Assembly (NCBI GenBank): GCA_900554365.1
Contig: USGY01000020.1
Span: 1-28,207 of the forward strand
Direction: 5' to 3'
DNA length: 28,207 nucleotides
Origin: an uncultured Clostridium sp.
GTDB lineage: Bacteria; Bacillota; Clostridia; TANB77; CAG-508
Shown: piece after piece, positions 14,511 to 22,690 of the stretch
Numbering within the stretch: the stretch's first letter is position 1
Layout: the number at the start of each line of letters is the position of its first letter
Position numbers and translations under genes: made by a program
Notes under the pieces: model-generated
What the model saw: the letters and a program-made list of their open reading frames with translations, nothing else
Database searches by the model: none
What the model was told of the DNA's origin: nothing

Positions 14511-15494
14511 TTACCACTTATTTATTTCCATTTTTAACTTTTTATCTATATCTTTTCTAGTCTCTTTGCATTCTTTTGGATGCTTTCTTGCTGATTCAAA
14601 ACAGCACATGACCAGCGCTCCTGATATTAGAGGAAACATTTGCCTTATCATAGACTGCGGGAATACAAAATGTGTTCCATATTGGTATGTATAAGCTGTA
14701 TAAGCTTCTTTTCCAGTGATATATTCTCCATATTCGATAGCTCTATTTTTAAATGTACGCTTTCTAAATCCTAAAAATCTTTGAGTCTTTAGCCTTCTAA
14801 CCATTCTCCTTATATATCGACAAGTATCCCACAATGTGTCATCTTCTGCACCAATAAATATTATTTTTCCAGATATTTTTCCTACTTTTATTTCTTCTGA
14901 TTTTTGTATTGGATGCAATCTTTCTGATTCTAAAAACATTTCTCTACTAGCAATTATATTATGACTTTCTTTAGATTCTTTCTCTATTTTTTGCCAGTAT
15001 TCTGGATGCCTGTATGCATATGGCATATAAGGTAATGGCTTACCATTATAAGAAATTGTAGATTCACCATTTCCAGGACGCTCTTTTGCACCATCTAAGC
15101 CATCTTGATAAAATCCCTCCATTACAAAGTCACAAGGACTAATAGCAATTGTTAATGTTATATCATTATAGTATGATGCTGCAACAAGTGCCAACATGGC
15201 TGTAGTTGACGCTCCTACAATTCCAATCTTTTCGTTTCCATGGCTTTTTAAATATTCAATAGCCTTTTCAAATCTCTCTAATGGATAATTGTGATGTCCA
15301 TAATCTTTAGGTCCAGGTGACATTGCCATAACGTTGCAATTCAATTTATGCAACCATTTAGCTCCTGAGACAGCTAACCTGTCTTTTGAATCTTCTCCTA
15401 GCATTATAATCATCGCTTTTTTAGTTTCTATTTTGCATGGATAATATGCTCCATAAAAACCGTTTTCTTTTACATTAAAATAGATTTTTTCCAT
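14511..15494 (-). CDS. Alpha/beta hydrolase of the acyl-CoA thioester hydrolase/BAAT C-terminal type
   Basis: The 327-residue protein has an alpha/beta-hydrolase layout with no signal peptide or membrane segment. The nucleophile elbow is KIGIVGASTTAMLAL, with Ser96 as the likely nucleophile; the usual G-x-S-x-G is G-A-S-T-T, so the last Gly is replaced. An acidic residue follows in IFIGAEDDTLWD, and a His in YGTHFVFPQS, giving a plausible triad. The pattern fits the bile acid-CoA:amino acid N-acyltransferase/acyl-CoA thioesterase C-terminal family, whose bacterial members mostly lack a known substrate. It has its own promoter and terminator and sits between the AbiE module and rsgA, so it is probably an inserted accessory gene. 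Confidence 0.75.
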   Translation of the reverse strand: MEKIYFNVKENGFYGAYYPCKIETKKAMIIMLGEDSKDRLAVSGAKWLHKLNCNVMAMSPGPKDYGHHNYPLERFEKAIEYLKSHGNEKIGIVGASTTAMLALVAASYYNDITLTIAISPCDFVMEGFYQDGLDGAKERPGNGESTISYNGKPLPYMPYAYRHPEYWQKIEKESKESHNIIASREMFLESERLHPIQKSEEIKVGKISGKIIFIGAEDDTLWDTCRYIRRMVRRLKTQRFLGFRKRTFKNRAIEYGEYITGKEAYTAYTYQYGTHFVFPQSMIRQMFPLISGALVMCCFESARKHPKECKETRKDIDKKLKMEINKW

Positions 15495-15555
15495 TTTTAC
15501 CTGCTTTCAAGATATGTTTATATTGTTGGTAATAAATATTTAAATGTTTTAAATT

Positions 15556-15630
15556 TTAAGTTTTAAATTTTGTTGCTCCTTTCCCAAGTTTTGGTTTTAA
15601 GTTGTTTGGATATAAATAGGCTTTTGCCAT
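15556..15630 (-). CDS. Possible near-leaderless 24-aa ORF upstream of the hydrolase
   Basis: ATG 15630 lies about five bases after the expected transcription start of the promoter at 15642-15670. It reads MAKAYLYPNNLKPKLGKG and then six more residues to a TAA at 15558-15556. There is no RBS, so translation would have to be leaderless. I do not recognise it; it may be a chance ORF in the 5' leader of the hydrolase mRNA, or a gene remnant. Confidence 0.25.
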   Translation of the reverse strand: MAKAYLYPNNLKPKLGKGATKFKT

Positions 15631-15641
15631 TTACGCATAAT

Positions 15642-15670
15642 ATTATAGCACTATTATGTAAAATATGCAA
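15642..15670 (-). promoter_or_regulatory. Promoter of the hydrolase gene
   Basis: On the minus strand TTGCAT (15670-15665), a 17-base spacer and TATAAT (15647-15642) give a good promoter. The resulting 5' leader to ATG 15494 is about 140 bases, longer than usual for this window. Confidence 0.65.
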
Positions 15671-15673
15671 TGC

Positions 15674-15713
15674 AAAAAATAAAGCTCAAATAGTATATAT
15701 ACTACTTGAGCTC
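15674..15713 (-). terminator. Terminator after the AbiE pair
   Basis: On the minus strand AGCTCAAGTAGTATA pairs with TATACTATTTGAGCT (one mismatch), followed by TTATTTTTT. It begins 23 bases after the abiEii stop. Confidence 0.8.
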
Positions 15714-15736
15714 TTGCTTATTTATTAAATAAAAAT

Positions 15737-16582
15737 TTAATTATCAAAGATTTCGCCTACTTTACTTATAGCATTTATTAAGTCATCATATTCTATTTCT
15801 TCAGCATAAAAATTATCTTTTTGATACCTTTTCCATTGTTGTCGCATTTTACTATCATTTGCAATTTCGTCCACTATTTTTTTCCAATCTTTTATTATTT
15901 CGCTTGTTCCTCTATGTTTTGCAGTTAAAGTTATTGCATCTTTTAAAGTTCTTTTATCAATAATTTTGCTTTGAGTATTTATAAGCATATAAACATCGTA
16001 ATAATCCCTAATTCTAGTTGAAAGTACACCCCTTTTTACAATAGCTTCAAATTTTTCGGCAATAATAGTTTCTACATTATATGACCATATTTGTATTTTT
16101 CTATCTTCTAACATTAATGTAAAACTATACTCAATCTCTTTATATGTAATTTTGTCTCCTGTTGTAATATCTATTTTCATTATAACTGGCATTTCATTAT
16201 TATATTTTGCTTCAAATGTAATTCTATATCCACCATAGTCATCCTCGTCTCTAATTAAATCAACTTTTTTAATTTTTAAAGTCACATTGTCATCAATTTC
16301 TATATTGCATATTTCATCTATAATATTTGTAATATTATCTTTTGTTAATGGAAAGCCTTTTATTGTTGTATCCATATCCATTGTAGTTCTGCTATCAATT
16401 CCAAGCATTGCAGATATTAACATTCCTCCTTTTAATATAAAATTATCTTTATATTTTGAAATTGATATTCTTTCTAATAATCTTTCTAACATATATGTTT
16501 GTAAAACTGATTGTGCTGCTACATTATTTTCTTTTGCCATATTATTTATTACAGCTTTAAAACTCATCGTATTTCTTTTCAA
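15737..16582 (-). CDS. abiEii: AbiEii-type nucleotidyltransferase toxin
   Basis: The 281-residue protein belongs to the AbiEii/AbiGii (MenA-like) nucleotidyltransferase family, toxin half of a type IV toxin-antitoxin and phage-abortive-infection system; characterised relatives modify tRNA or bind GTP. The polymerase-beta-like site is visible as ILKGGMLISAMLGIDSRTT followed by MDMD: the GG loop (residues 52-53), Arg65, and Asp69 and Asp71. FEAIVKRGVLSTRIRDYYD is the second conserved block. The start is a TTG at 16582, immediately after the abiEi stop and eight bases after GGAGG in the 3' end of abiEi; an ATG five codons later has no RBS. All key residues are intact, so it should be active. Confidence 0.9.
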   Translation of the reverse strand: MKRNTMSFKAVINNMAKENNVAAQSVLQTYMLERLLERISISKYKDNFILKGGMLISAMLGIDSRTTMDMDTTIKGFPLTKDNITNIIDEICNIEIDDNVTLKIKKVDLIRDEDDYGGYRITFEAKYNNEMPVIMKIDITTGDKITYKEIEYSFTLMLEDRKIQIWSYNVETIIAEKFEAIVKRGVLSTRIRDYYDVYMLINTQSKIIDKRTLKDAITLTAKHRGTSEIIKDWKKIVDEIANDSKMRQQWKRYQKDNFYAEEIEYDDLINAISKVGEIFDN

Positions 16583-17164
16583 TTATAGCACCTCCATATA
16601 GTTTTTCAATATATTTTGTATTTTAAATTTTTCTGCATATTCATATAATAAAATCAGATTTTTTTCCTTCTTCTTAATGTATCCTTTTATCGCATCATTA
16701 AATATTTGTGGATCTATCTTATTTCTATCTCTAATAATATCACATATCGTCCTTTCCATATCGTATATTTGTATTGTTGTTCCATCTTGTAATTTCATCT
16801 CTTTTAATCCTAAAAGATGCTTTTCCTTCTTTATATAATGAACCTTTATAGATTTATCATGTACAGTTATATAGCTTGGAAATGTCATATCTATTTTTAT
16901 TGGCGTTCTATCTGTTAAATCATAAAAGTATAATGCTGTATTATGTGAAAAGATTCCTTTTTTATATTTTTGCCCTAAAATATAAAATTCATTTATTTCT
17001 TTATCTTTTTCTACATATACTCCCTTTGATACTTTTTTCAAATATCCTGTTTCTTCTAATTGTTTTATATATTGTCTATGAATATCGTTTTTTTGTGCTT
17101 CTTTTACTAATAGTATACCATTGTTATCTTTTACTAATTTCTTAATTTTTTCTATATTATCCAT
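16583..17164 (-). CDS. abiEi: AbiEi-type antitoxin and transcriptional repressor
   Basis: The 193-residue protein has an N-terminal winged-helix region (IKKLVKDNNGILLVKEAQ, then HRQYIKQLEETGYLKKVSKGVY) and a C-terminal antitoxin domain with the family block HNTALYFYDLTDRTPIKIDMTFP and IYDMERTICDIIRD. AbiEi proteins neutralise AbiEii without stable binding and repress their own promoter by binding inverted repeats. It is directly ahead of abiEii with zero bases between, consistent with translational coupling. Start ATG 17164 has a GGGGGAG RBS. Confidence 0.88.
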   Translation of the reverse strand: MDNIEKIKKLVKDNNGILLVKEAQKNDIHRQYIKQLEETGYLKKVSKGVYVEKDKEINEFYILGQKYKKGIFSHNTALYFYDLTDRTPIKIDMTFPSYITVHDKSIKVHYIKKEKHLLGLKEMKLQDGTTIQIYDMERTICDIIRDRNKIDPQIFNDAIKGYIKKKEKNLILLYEYAEKFKIQNILKNYMEVL

Positions 17165-17180
17165 TTAAAGCTCCCCCTTT

Positions 17181-17228
17181 TTTGACAACTATACTCATAT
17201 TATATATTATATCGGTATGGTTGTCAAA
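17181..17228 (-). promoter_or_regulatory. AbiE promoter within a palindromic operator
   Basis: On the minus strand TTGACA (17227-17222), a 17-base spacer and TATAAT (17204-17199) form a consensus sigma-A promoter. Nine-base inverted arms, TTTGACAAC and GTTGTCAAA, lie at 17228-17220 and 17189-17181, with inner ATAC/GTAT pairing. The arms overlap the -35 and the transcription start region, as expected for a self-repressed AbiEi operator. Confidence 0.8.
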
Positions 17229-17298
17229 TTTCATAACTAGATAAAAGACATAAATAAAGCTTAAATAACAGTAACATATCCTATTATATTTGTAAAAT

Positions 17299-17339
17299 AA
17301 AAAACTTAAATCTGATATAATTACAAATTTAAGTTTTTT
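17299..17339 (-). terminator. Terminator after prkC
   Basis: Arms AAAAAACTTAAAT (17299-17311) and ATTTAAGTTTTTT (17327-17339) pair perfectly and carry T-tracts in both directions. It insulates the kinase operon from the AbiE module. Confidence 0.8.
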
Positions 17340-17348
17340 ATTATTTAC

Positions 17349-19355
17349 TTATTTACTGAAAGTTACTGTTGTAGCTGTATCAAAATTTACTTGTTGTCTT
17401 CTAGTCTCATTTCCTATTGTTAAAGTTATATCCATTGTACCTTTTCCAGATATCTCTGCTTCTTTATTACTTTCATCTTTATAAGCATCTCCAGACCATA
17501 ATGTTGTTCCATTAGCAGTTATTGCTATATGAACTTTTTCTCTATCCTCAGTACTACTATTTGTTGAATTTGTATTATCTTTATTAGTATATCCTCCAGT
17601 TATTTCTTTGACATTTATAATTGCTTTTATTTTTTTATTTTCTGCTACCTTATTTACTGTTACTGTCACTGTTGTTCCTTCATCTACAACTTTTCCAGGA
17701 TCAATACTTTGTTTTGCAACTTTTCCATTATCTGATGTGCTATCTGCATAAGTTATATTTACTTTTAGGCCTAAATCTGTTAATGTTTTTTTAGCAGTTG
17801 CCTCATCTTGGCCAATTACACTAACTACAGTTACTTGTTTTATTCCAGTTCCTGTACTTACATGTATTTTAACTGTATCTCCAGCAAATGCATCTGCATT
17901 TGCTTCTGTGTCTTGGCTAATTACATATCCTTCTTCAACTTTTTTGCTTGTTTCTTCTACAATTTCTGCTTTCAAATTAGCTGCTTCCAATGCTGATACC
18001 GCTTCATCCTTTTTCATTCCAACTACCTTTGGAACAGTTGTCTTTTCCTGTCCTTTACTTACAATGACTTTTATTGTAGTCCCTTCTTTTACTTTTCTAT
18101 CTGTTGAAGGTGTTGTTGTAAAGTCACCTATTGTATCTCCATCGACTTTCTGAGATATTATGTATCCTTCTGGTACATCTTTATTATATTCTTCTTTTTC
18201 AACTGCAAATTTTAGTTTATCATTTTCAGTTTCTTTTTGAGCTTCATCCTTTGACATTCCAACTAAATTTGGAATATTTACTTCTGGTGGATTTGTAATA
18301 TTTAATATTCCTATTGTTCCACCCAAACTTAAAGAGAATAATAATATTAAACCAATAAATATGCTTAATTTTTTATGTTTCTTTATAAACTTCTTTAATT
18401 TTCCTTCTTTTTTATTGCCATTACTATCATCATTATCTTTATTTTTTACATTATTGTACATGTCTGTATTAATAATTTGTGTTTGAGCTGTTGGATCATA
18501 TTCTTTATCATCAACAAAATCCCCATTTGGATTTTTCAAAGCTTTTCTTAAATCTACTAACATTTCTGTAGCTGATTGATATCTTAATGTTGTATCTTTT
18601 TGTAATGCTCTCATTATTATTTTATTTACTGCTATTGGTACATTTTTATTTACTTCTATTGGTTCTACTGGCTTTTCTTGCATGTGTTTTAATGCAACTG
18701 ATACTGGAGTATCTGCATCAAATGGTACTTTTCCTGTAACCATTTCGTACATTACAACACCTAAAGAATATAAATCTGATTTTGCATCTGTATATCCTCC
18801 ACGTGCATGTTCTGGTGAAAAGTAATGTACAGATCCCATTGTTGTTCCAAAAGCTGTTATTGTTGAATTTGATACTGCTTTTGCAATTCCAAAGTCAGTA
18901 ACTTTTGCAATTCCATCTTCTGTTATAATAATATTATGTGGTTTTATATCTCTATGTATTATGTTATTTTTATGTGCCATTTCCAAAGCAGATGCTATTT
19001 GAATTGCTACATTTATAGACCATTTCCATGGTAATGGTCCTTTTTCTTCTATTATTATTTCTTTTAAAGTCTTTCCTTGTATCAATTCCATTACAATATA
19101 ATATAAATTTCCTTCAACACCTACATCATAAATTGAAACAATATTAGGATGTGTAAGTCTTGCTGCTGATTGAGCTTCAACCTCAAATCTCTTTATAAAT
19201 TCCTCATCTGTTGTAAATTCATCTCTTAAAATTTTTACTGCAACATATCTTTTTAATACTTTATCTACTGCTTTATATACTGTAGCCATTCCGCCATTTC
19301 CAACCTTTTCGATAATTTCATATCGATTTCCTAATAGCTTACCTTCTAAATTCAT
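17349..19355 (-). CDS. prkC: PASTA-domain serine/threonine protein kinase (PrkC/Stk1)
   Basis: The 668-residue membrane kinase senses muropeptides and controls wall metabolism, translation and, in spore formers, germination. Kinase domain 11-270: glycine loop GNGGMA (19-24), Lys41, HRDIKPHN (catalytic Asp135), DFG (154-156), SPEHARGGYTDAKSDLYSLG. A basic juxtamembrane stretch precedes one membrane helix (331-352). Three extracellular PASTA repeats follow (about 358-434, 439-502, 507-569). Beyond them is a Ser/Thr/Asn linker and a small beta-rich domain (575-668, VHIAITANGTTLWSGDAY), which most PrkC proteins lack. Start ATG 19355 has AAGGAGAG. It lies 38 bases after prpC, its cognate phosphatase. 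Confidence 0.96.
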   Translation of the reverse strand: MNLEGKLLGNRYEIIEKVGNGGMATVYKAVDKVLKRYVAVKILRDEFTTDEEFIKRFEVEAQSAARLTHPNIVSIYDVGVEGNLYYIVMELIQGKTLKEIIIEEKGPLPWKWSINVAIQIASALEMAHKNNIIHRDIKPHNIIITEDGIAKVTDFGIAKAVSNSTITAFGTTMGSVHYFSPEHARGGYTDAKSDLYSLGVVMYEMVTGKVPFDADTPVSVALKHMQEKPVEPIEVNKNVPIAVNKIIMRALQKDTTLRYQSATEMLVDLRKALKNPNGDFVDDKEYDPTAQTQIINTDMYNNVKNKDNDDSNGNKKEGKLKKFIKKHKKLSIFIGLILLFSLSLGGTIGILNITNPPEVNIPNLVGMSKDEAQKETENDKLKFAVEKEEYNKDVPEGYIISQKVDGDTIGDFTTTPSTDRKVKEGTTIKVIVSKGQEKTTVPKVVGMKKDEAVSALEAANLKAEIVEETSKKVEEGYVISQDTEANADAFAGDTVKIHVSTGTGIKQVTVVSVIGQDEATAKKTLTDLGLKVNITYADSTSDNGKVAKQSIDPGKVVDEGTTVTVTVNKVAENKKIKAIINVKEITGGYTNKDNTNSTNSSTEDREKVHIAITANGTTLWSGDAYKDESNKEAEISGKGTMDITLTIGNETRRQQVNFDTATTVTFSK

Positions 19356-19393
19356 ACTTTATCTCTCCTTATAAATGTTACTTAAGTAGAACG

Positions 19394-20129
19394 TTATATA
19401 TTTTTTATAATTATTACTGTTATGTTGTCATATCCCCCATTTTCATTAGCTAATTTTACTAATTGTTTCGGTGCTTGTTCTATATCTTTTTTTGCTTCTC
19501 TAAACATATCTTCTTGTGATACTAAATTTGATAACCCATCAGAATTCATAATTAATATATCATCTTTTAAAAATCCTTTTACCATTACATCTGGTTCTAC
19601 AAAAGCATTGCATCCAAGTGCTTTCATTAACATGTTTTTTTGTGGATGATGTAATGCTTCTTCTGGTGTTATTGTTCCTTCTTTTACTAATTTTTGAACA
19701 TAGCTATGATCTTGTGTTAATTTTCTCATAAATTCTTTTCTTATTCTATATACTCTGCTATCTCCAACATGTCCTATATATACCTTATTATTATATATTA
19801 AACAAATATCTAAAGTAGTACCCATTCCTTCTAATTCTTTATTTTCTTTTGATTTTTCATATACAATCATATTTGCATATTCCATACTACTTCCTATTAA
19901 TTGTATTATACTTTCTCTATTTTTTTCTATTTCTTTAAAATTATTTTCTATATAATTTTTTGCTGATTGTATAGCCAATTTACTAGCTATTTCACCTCCG
20001 TTATATCCGTCCCATTCCATCTGCTAACATATATAACTGTACTTCGTCTAGCGAATTGGATATATAAAAGCTATCTTCGTTTATCTCTCTTACCTTTCCT
20101 ATATCTGATTTTGCATAAGCCTTTATCAT
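19394..20129 (-). pseudogene. prpC: PP2C-family protein phosphatase PrpC/Stp with a one-base frameshift
   Basis: The phosphatase counteracts PrkC. ATG 20129 (RBS AGAGGTGA) opens MIKAYAKSDIGKVREINEDS, the family start with metal-binding Glu/Asp, and continues to LADGMG. There the frame breaks: removing the C at 20009 (minus strand) restores DGMGGYNGGEIASKLA and joins the 3' part exactly. The repaired product has 244 residues, the usual length, and includes HVGDSRVYRI, the HSYVQKLVKEG lid, MNSDGLSNLV and GGYDNITVI. Nothing else is damaged. As given, only a fragment without the N-terminal metal ligands, or a short N-terminal peptide, would be made. It may be a sequencing or assembly error, a recent mutation or recoding. 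Confidence 0.85.
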
Positions 20130-20171
20130 GAATTCACCTCTTTTCAATTTCTAGACTTTTTTATTATATCC

Positions 20172-20200
20172 TTTATACCACAAGTTTATATTTTTTGCAA
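20172..20200 (-). promoter_or_regulatory. Promoter of prpC-prkC
   Basis: On the minus strand TTGCAA (20200-20195), a 17-base spacer and TATAAA (20177-20172) lie about 43 bases before ATG 20129. A second TATAAT occurs ten bases further down without a matching -35. Confidence 0.5.
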
Positions 20201-20233
20201 TTATTTTAAGATATATTTACTAATTTTAACTAA

Positions 20234-20262
20234 TTGACTTTACAAATATTTGCTTGTATAAT
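20234..20262 (+). promoter_or_regulatory. Promoter of mutS2
   Basis: TTGACT (20234-20239), a 17-base spacer and TATAAT (20257-20262) lie 27 bases before ATG 20290. It is back to back with the prpC promoter. Confidence 0.75.
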
Positions 20263-20289
20263 TATTTATATTGATTAGGAGATTTTATT

Positions 20290-22653
20290 ATGGACAATAA
20301 TTTAAAAAAATTAGAATTTAACAAAATATTAGAAATACTAAAAAGCTATTGTATAACCGATATTGGAAAAACATTAGCTTTAACATTACTACCTAGTAAC
20401 AATGTTCAAAAAGTAAAAAATATATTAAAAGAAACTGAAGAAGCTGTAAATTTAACTTATAGAAACTCATATCCTAATTTTTATGAATTTGAAGATATAA
20501 CAATTTCTATAAAAGATCTTGAAGCTGGTGCGTCTCTTTCTATACACTCTATTTTAAATTTAAATAAATTATTTAAAATGGCTTATGAATTTAAAAATTA
20601 CTTTTATACAGATTTTATTGATTCTGACGAATTTTCTGTTTTAAATCAATTTTTTGATTCGTTATATTCAAATAAAACTATTTTAGACGAAATTCAAAAA
20701 TCTATTATTGATGATTATACAATTGCAGATGATGCTTCTGATAATTTAAAAAATATTCGTAGAAAAGAGCGTTCTTTAGAGCAAAATATACATGACAAAT
20801 TATCTTCTATGTTACATTCACCAAAATTTTCTAAATATCTTCAAGATGCCATTATAACTAGAAGAAATGACAGATATGTTATACCAGTTAAGGAAGAATA
20901 TCGTTCACAGGTAAAAGGATTTGTACACGATGTTTCTAATGCTGGTTCTACATTATTTATAGAACCTGTTTCAATTTTTGAAATGAATAACGAAATAAAC
21001 CAATTAAAAGCTCAAGAAGAGATTGAAATAGAAAAAATCTTGCAAAAATTATCATCACTTTTCATGCCATATACTGAAGAATTAAAGCAAGATTCTAAAG
21101 TAATAGGCAAATTAGATTTTATTTTTGCTAAAGCTAGATATTCTAGAGATATTAATGGTATAACACCAAAAATAAATGATAATAAAGAAATAAACTTAAT
21201 TAATGCTAGACATCCTTTAATTGATCCAGACAAAGTTGTCCCTATTTCTTTAAGCTTAGGAAATTCTTTTTCTACATTATTAATAACAGGTCCAAACACT
21301 GGTGGAAAAACTGTTACTATAAAAACGGTAGGACTACTTTGTTCTATGGCTTGTAGTGGACTTAATATTCCTGCTAAAGAAAATTCTAGTATATATGTAT
21401 TTGATAAAATTTTTGCTGATATTGGTGACGATCAAAGTATTACCAATTCACTTAGTACTTTTTCATCACATATGGTAAATATAGTTTCTATAATAAATAA
21501 TGCATCAAATAATTCTTTAGTTCTTGTAGACGAATTAGGTTCTGGTACAGACCCTATTGAAGGTGCTAATTTAGCAATTAGTATTTTGGAATATTTATAT
21601 AATATAGGTTCATTAACAATTGCAACTACTCACTATCCAGAATTAAAAAATTATGCTTTAACTACTAAAGGTTTTGAAAATGCATCTGTTGAATTTGATG
21701 TAAGCACTTTAAAACCAACTTATAAATTATTAGTTGGTATACCTGGTAAAAGTAATGCTTTTGCAATCAGTCAAAACCTAGGTTTACCTGCAAATATTAT
21801 TGAAAAAGCCAAATCTATGATGACAACCCAACAAATTAATATTGAAGATTTATTAAAAAATATATATGATCAAAAAAGTAAAATTGAGCAAGAAAAAGTT
21901 GATATTGACACTAAATTAGAAAATATTTCTAACTTAGAAAAATCACTAACACATGACAATGAAAAACTTAAAGCTGAAGAATTAAATATTATAAATAATG
22001 CAAAAATTAAAGCAAGAAATATTTTATTAGATGCAAAAGAAGAAGCAAATGATATTATAAAAGAAATGACTTCAATTTCTAAATCATCTAATAATTTAAA
22101 AAATGCTGACTTACTTCGTAGCAAATTAAATAAAGATATAAAAAATATAAATATAACTAAAGTAGATAAAAACTTTAGTGAAAATAGTCTAGATATAAGC
22201 GAAGCTGTTCCTAAAACAGAAGTATTTATAAAAAGTTTAGGCAAAAATGGTACAATTATATCTTATCCATCTAAATCAAACGAAGTTCAAGTTCAAGTTG
22301 GAATTTTAAAAATGAATATTGCAATTTCTGATTTAGAGAAAATCTCTAAACCTTCTTCTAATTCTAAGCCTTTACAATCAACATATTCTAATATTACAAA
22401 AACTAGAAATATTAGTAGTGAAATAAATGTAATCGGTATGAATGTTGAAGATGCTAATTTTGTAATTGACCAATTTTTAGATGATGCCAGTATGGCTAAA
22501 TTAAAAACCATAAGAATTGTTCATGGAAAAGGTACAGGAAAATTAAGAGAAGGTATTCATAGATTTTTAAAGAAAAATACTCATGTAAAATCTTTCCGTA
22601 TTGGAACTTATGGCGAAGGTGAAATGGGTGTAACTGTTGTTGAATTAAAATAA
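20290..22653 (+). CDS. mutS2: MutS2 (RqcU), ribosome-splitting ATPase with Smr domain
   Basis: The 787-residue protein resembles MutS without its mismatch-recognition domain. The helical lever and clamp region fills residues 1-320 (ITRRNDRYVIPVKEEYRS, FVHDVSNAGSTLFIEP). The ATPase has Walker A GPNTGGKT near residue 333 and Walker B LVDELGSGTDP. A Lys/Glu-rich coiled coil follows (about 510-640). A KOW-like segment leads to a C-terminal Smr domain (about 710-787, with HGKGTGKLR and GEGEMGVTVV). The usual LDLRG start of Smr is INVIGMN here, so that motif is divergent. In Bacillus subtilis MutS2 splits collided ribosomes; older work assigned anti-recombination. It ends in a terminator shared with the convergent ylmH. 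Confidence 0.96.
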   Translation: MDNNLKKLEFNKILEILKSYCITDIGKTLALTLLPSNNVQKVKNILKETEEAVNLTYRNSYPNFYEFEDITISIKDLEAGASLSIHSILNLNKLFKMAYEFKNYFYTDFIDSDEFSVLNQFFDSLYSNKTILDEIQKSIIDDYTIADDASDNLKNIRRKERSLEQNIHDKLSSMLHSPKFSKYLQDAIITRRNDRYVIPVKEEYRSQVKGFVHDVSNAGSTLFIEPVSIFEMNNEINQLKAQEEIEIEKILQKLSSLFMPYTEELKQDSKVIGKLDFIFAKARYSRDINGITPKINDNKEINLINARHPLIDPDKVVPISLSLGNSFSTLLITGPNTGGKTVTIKTVGLLCSMACSGLNIPAKENSSIYVFDKIFADIGDDQSITNSLSTFSSHMVNIVSIINNASNNSLVLVDELGSGTDPIEGANLAISILEYLYNIGSLTIATTHYPELKNYALTTKGFENASVEFDVSTLKPTYKLLVGIPGKSNAFAISQNLGLPANIIEKAKSMMTTQQINIEDLLKNIYDQKSKIEQEKVDIDTKLENISNLEKSLTHDNEKLKAEELNIINNAKIKARNILLDAKEEANDIIKEMTSISKSSNNLKNADLLRSKLNKDIKNINITKVDKNFSENSLDISEAVPKTEVFIKSLGKNGTIISYPSKSNEVQVQVGILKMNIAISDLEKISKPSSNSKPLQSTYSNITKTRNISSEINVIGMNVEDANFVIDQFLDDASMAKLKTIRIVHGKGTGKLREGIHRFLKKNTHVKSFRIGTYGEGEMGVTVVELK

Positions 22654-22690
22654 AAAAGATGAAGTGATTTGAAATCACTTCATCTTTTTT
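22652..22690. terminator. Bidirectional terminator between mutS2 and ylmH
   Basis: A near-perfect 39-base palindrome: AAAAAAGATGAAGTGATTT (22652-22670) and its complement (22672-22690). T-tracts lie in both directions; it overlaps the last bases of both convergent genes. Confidence 0.92.

Noticed and set aside
14511..17228. Integrated mobile element
   Set aside because: No integrase, transposase, flanking direct repeat or attachment site was seen; only the synteny break suggests insertion.
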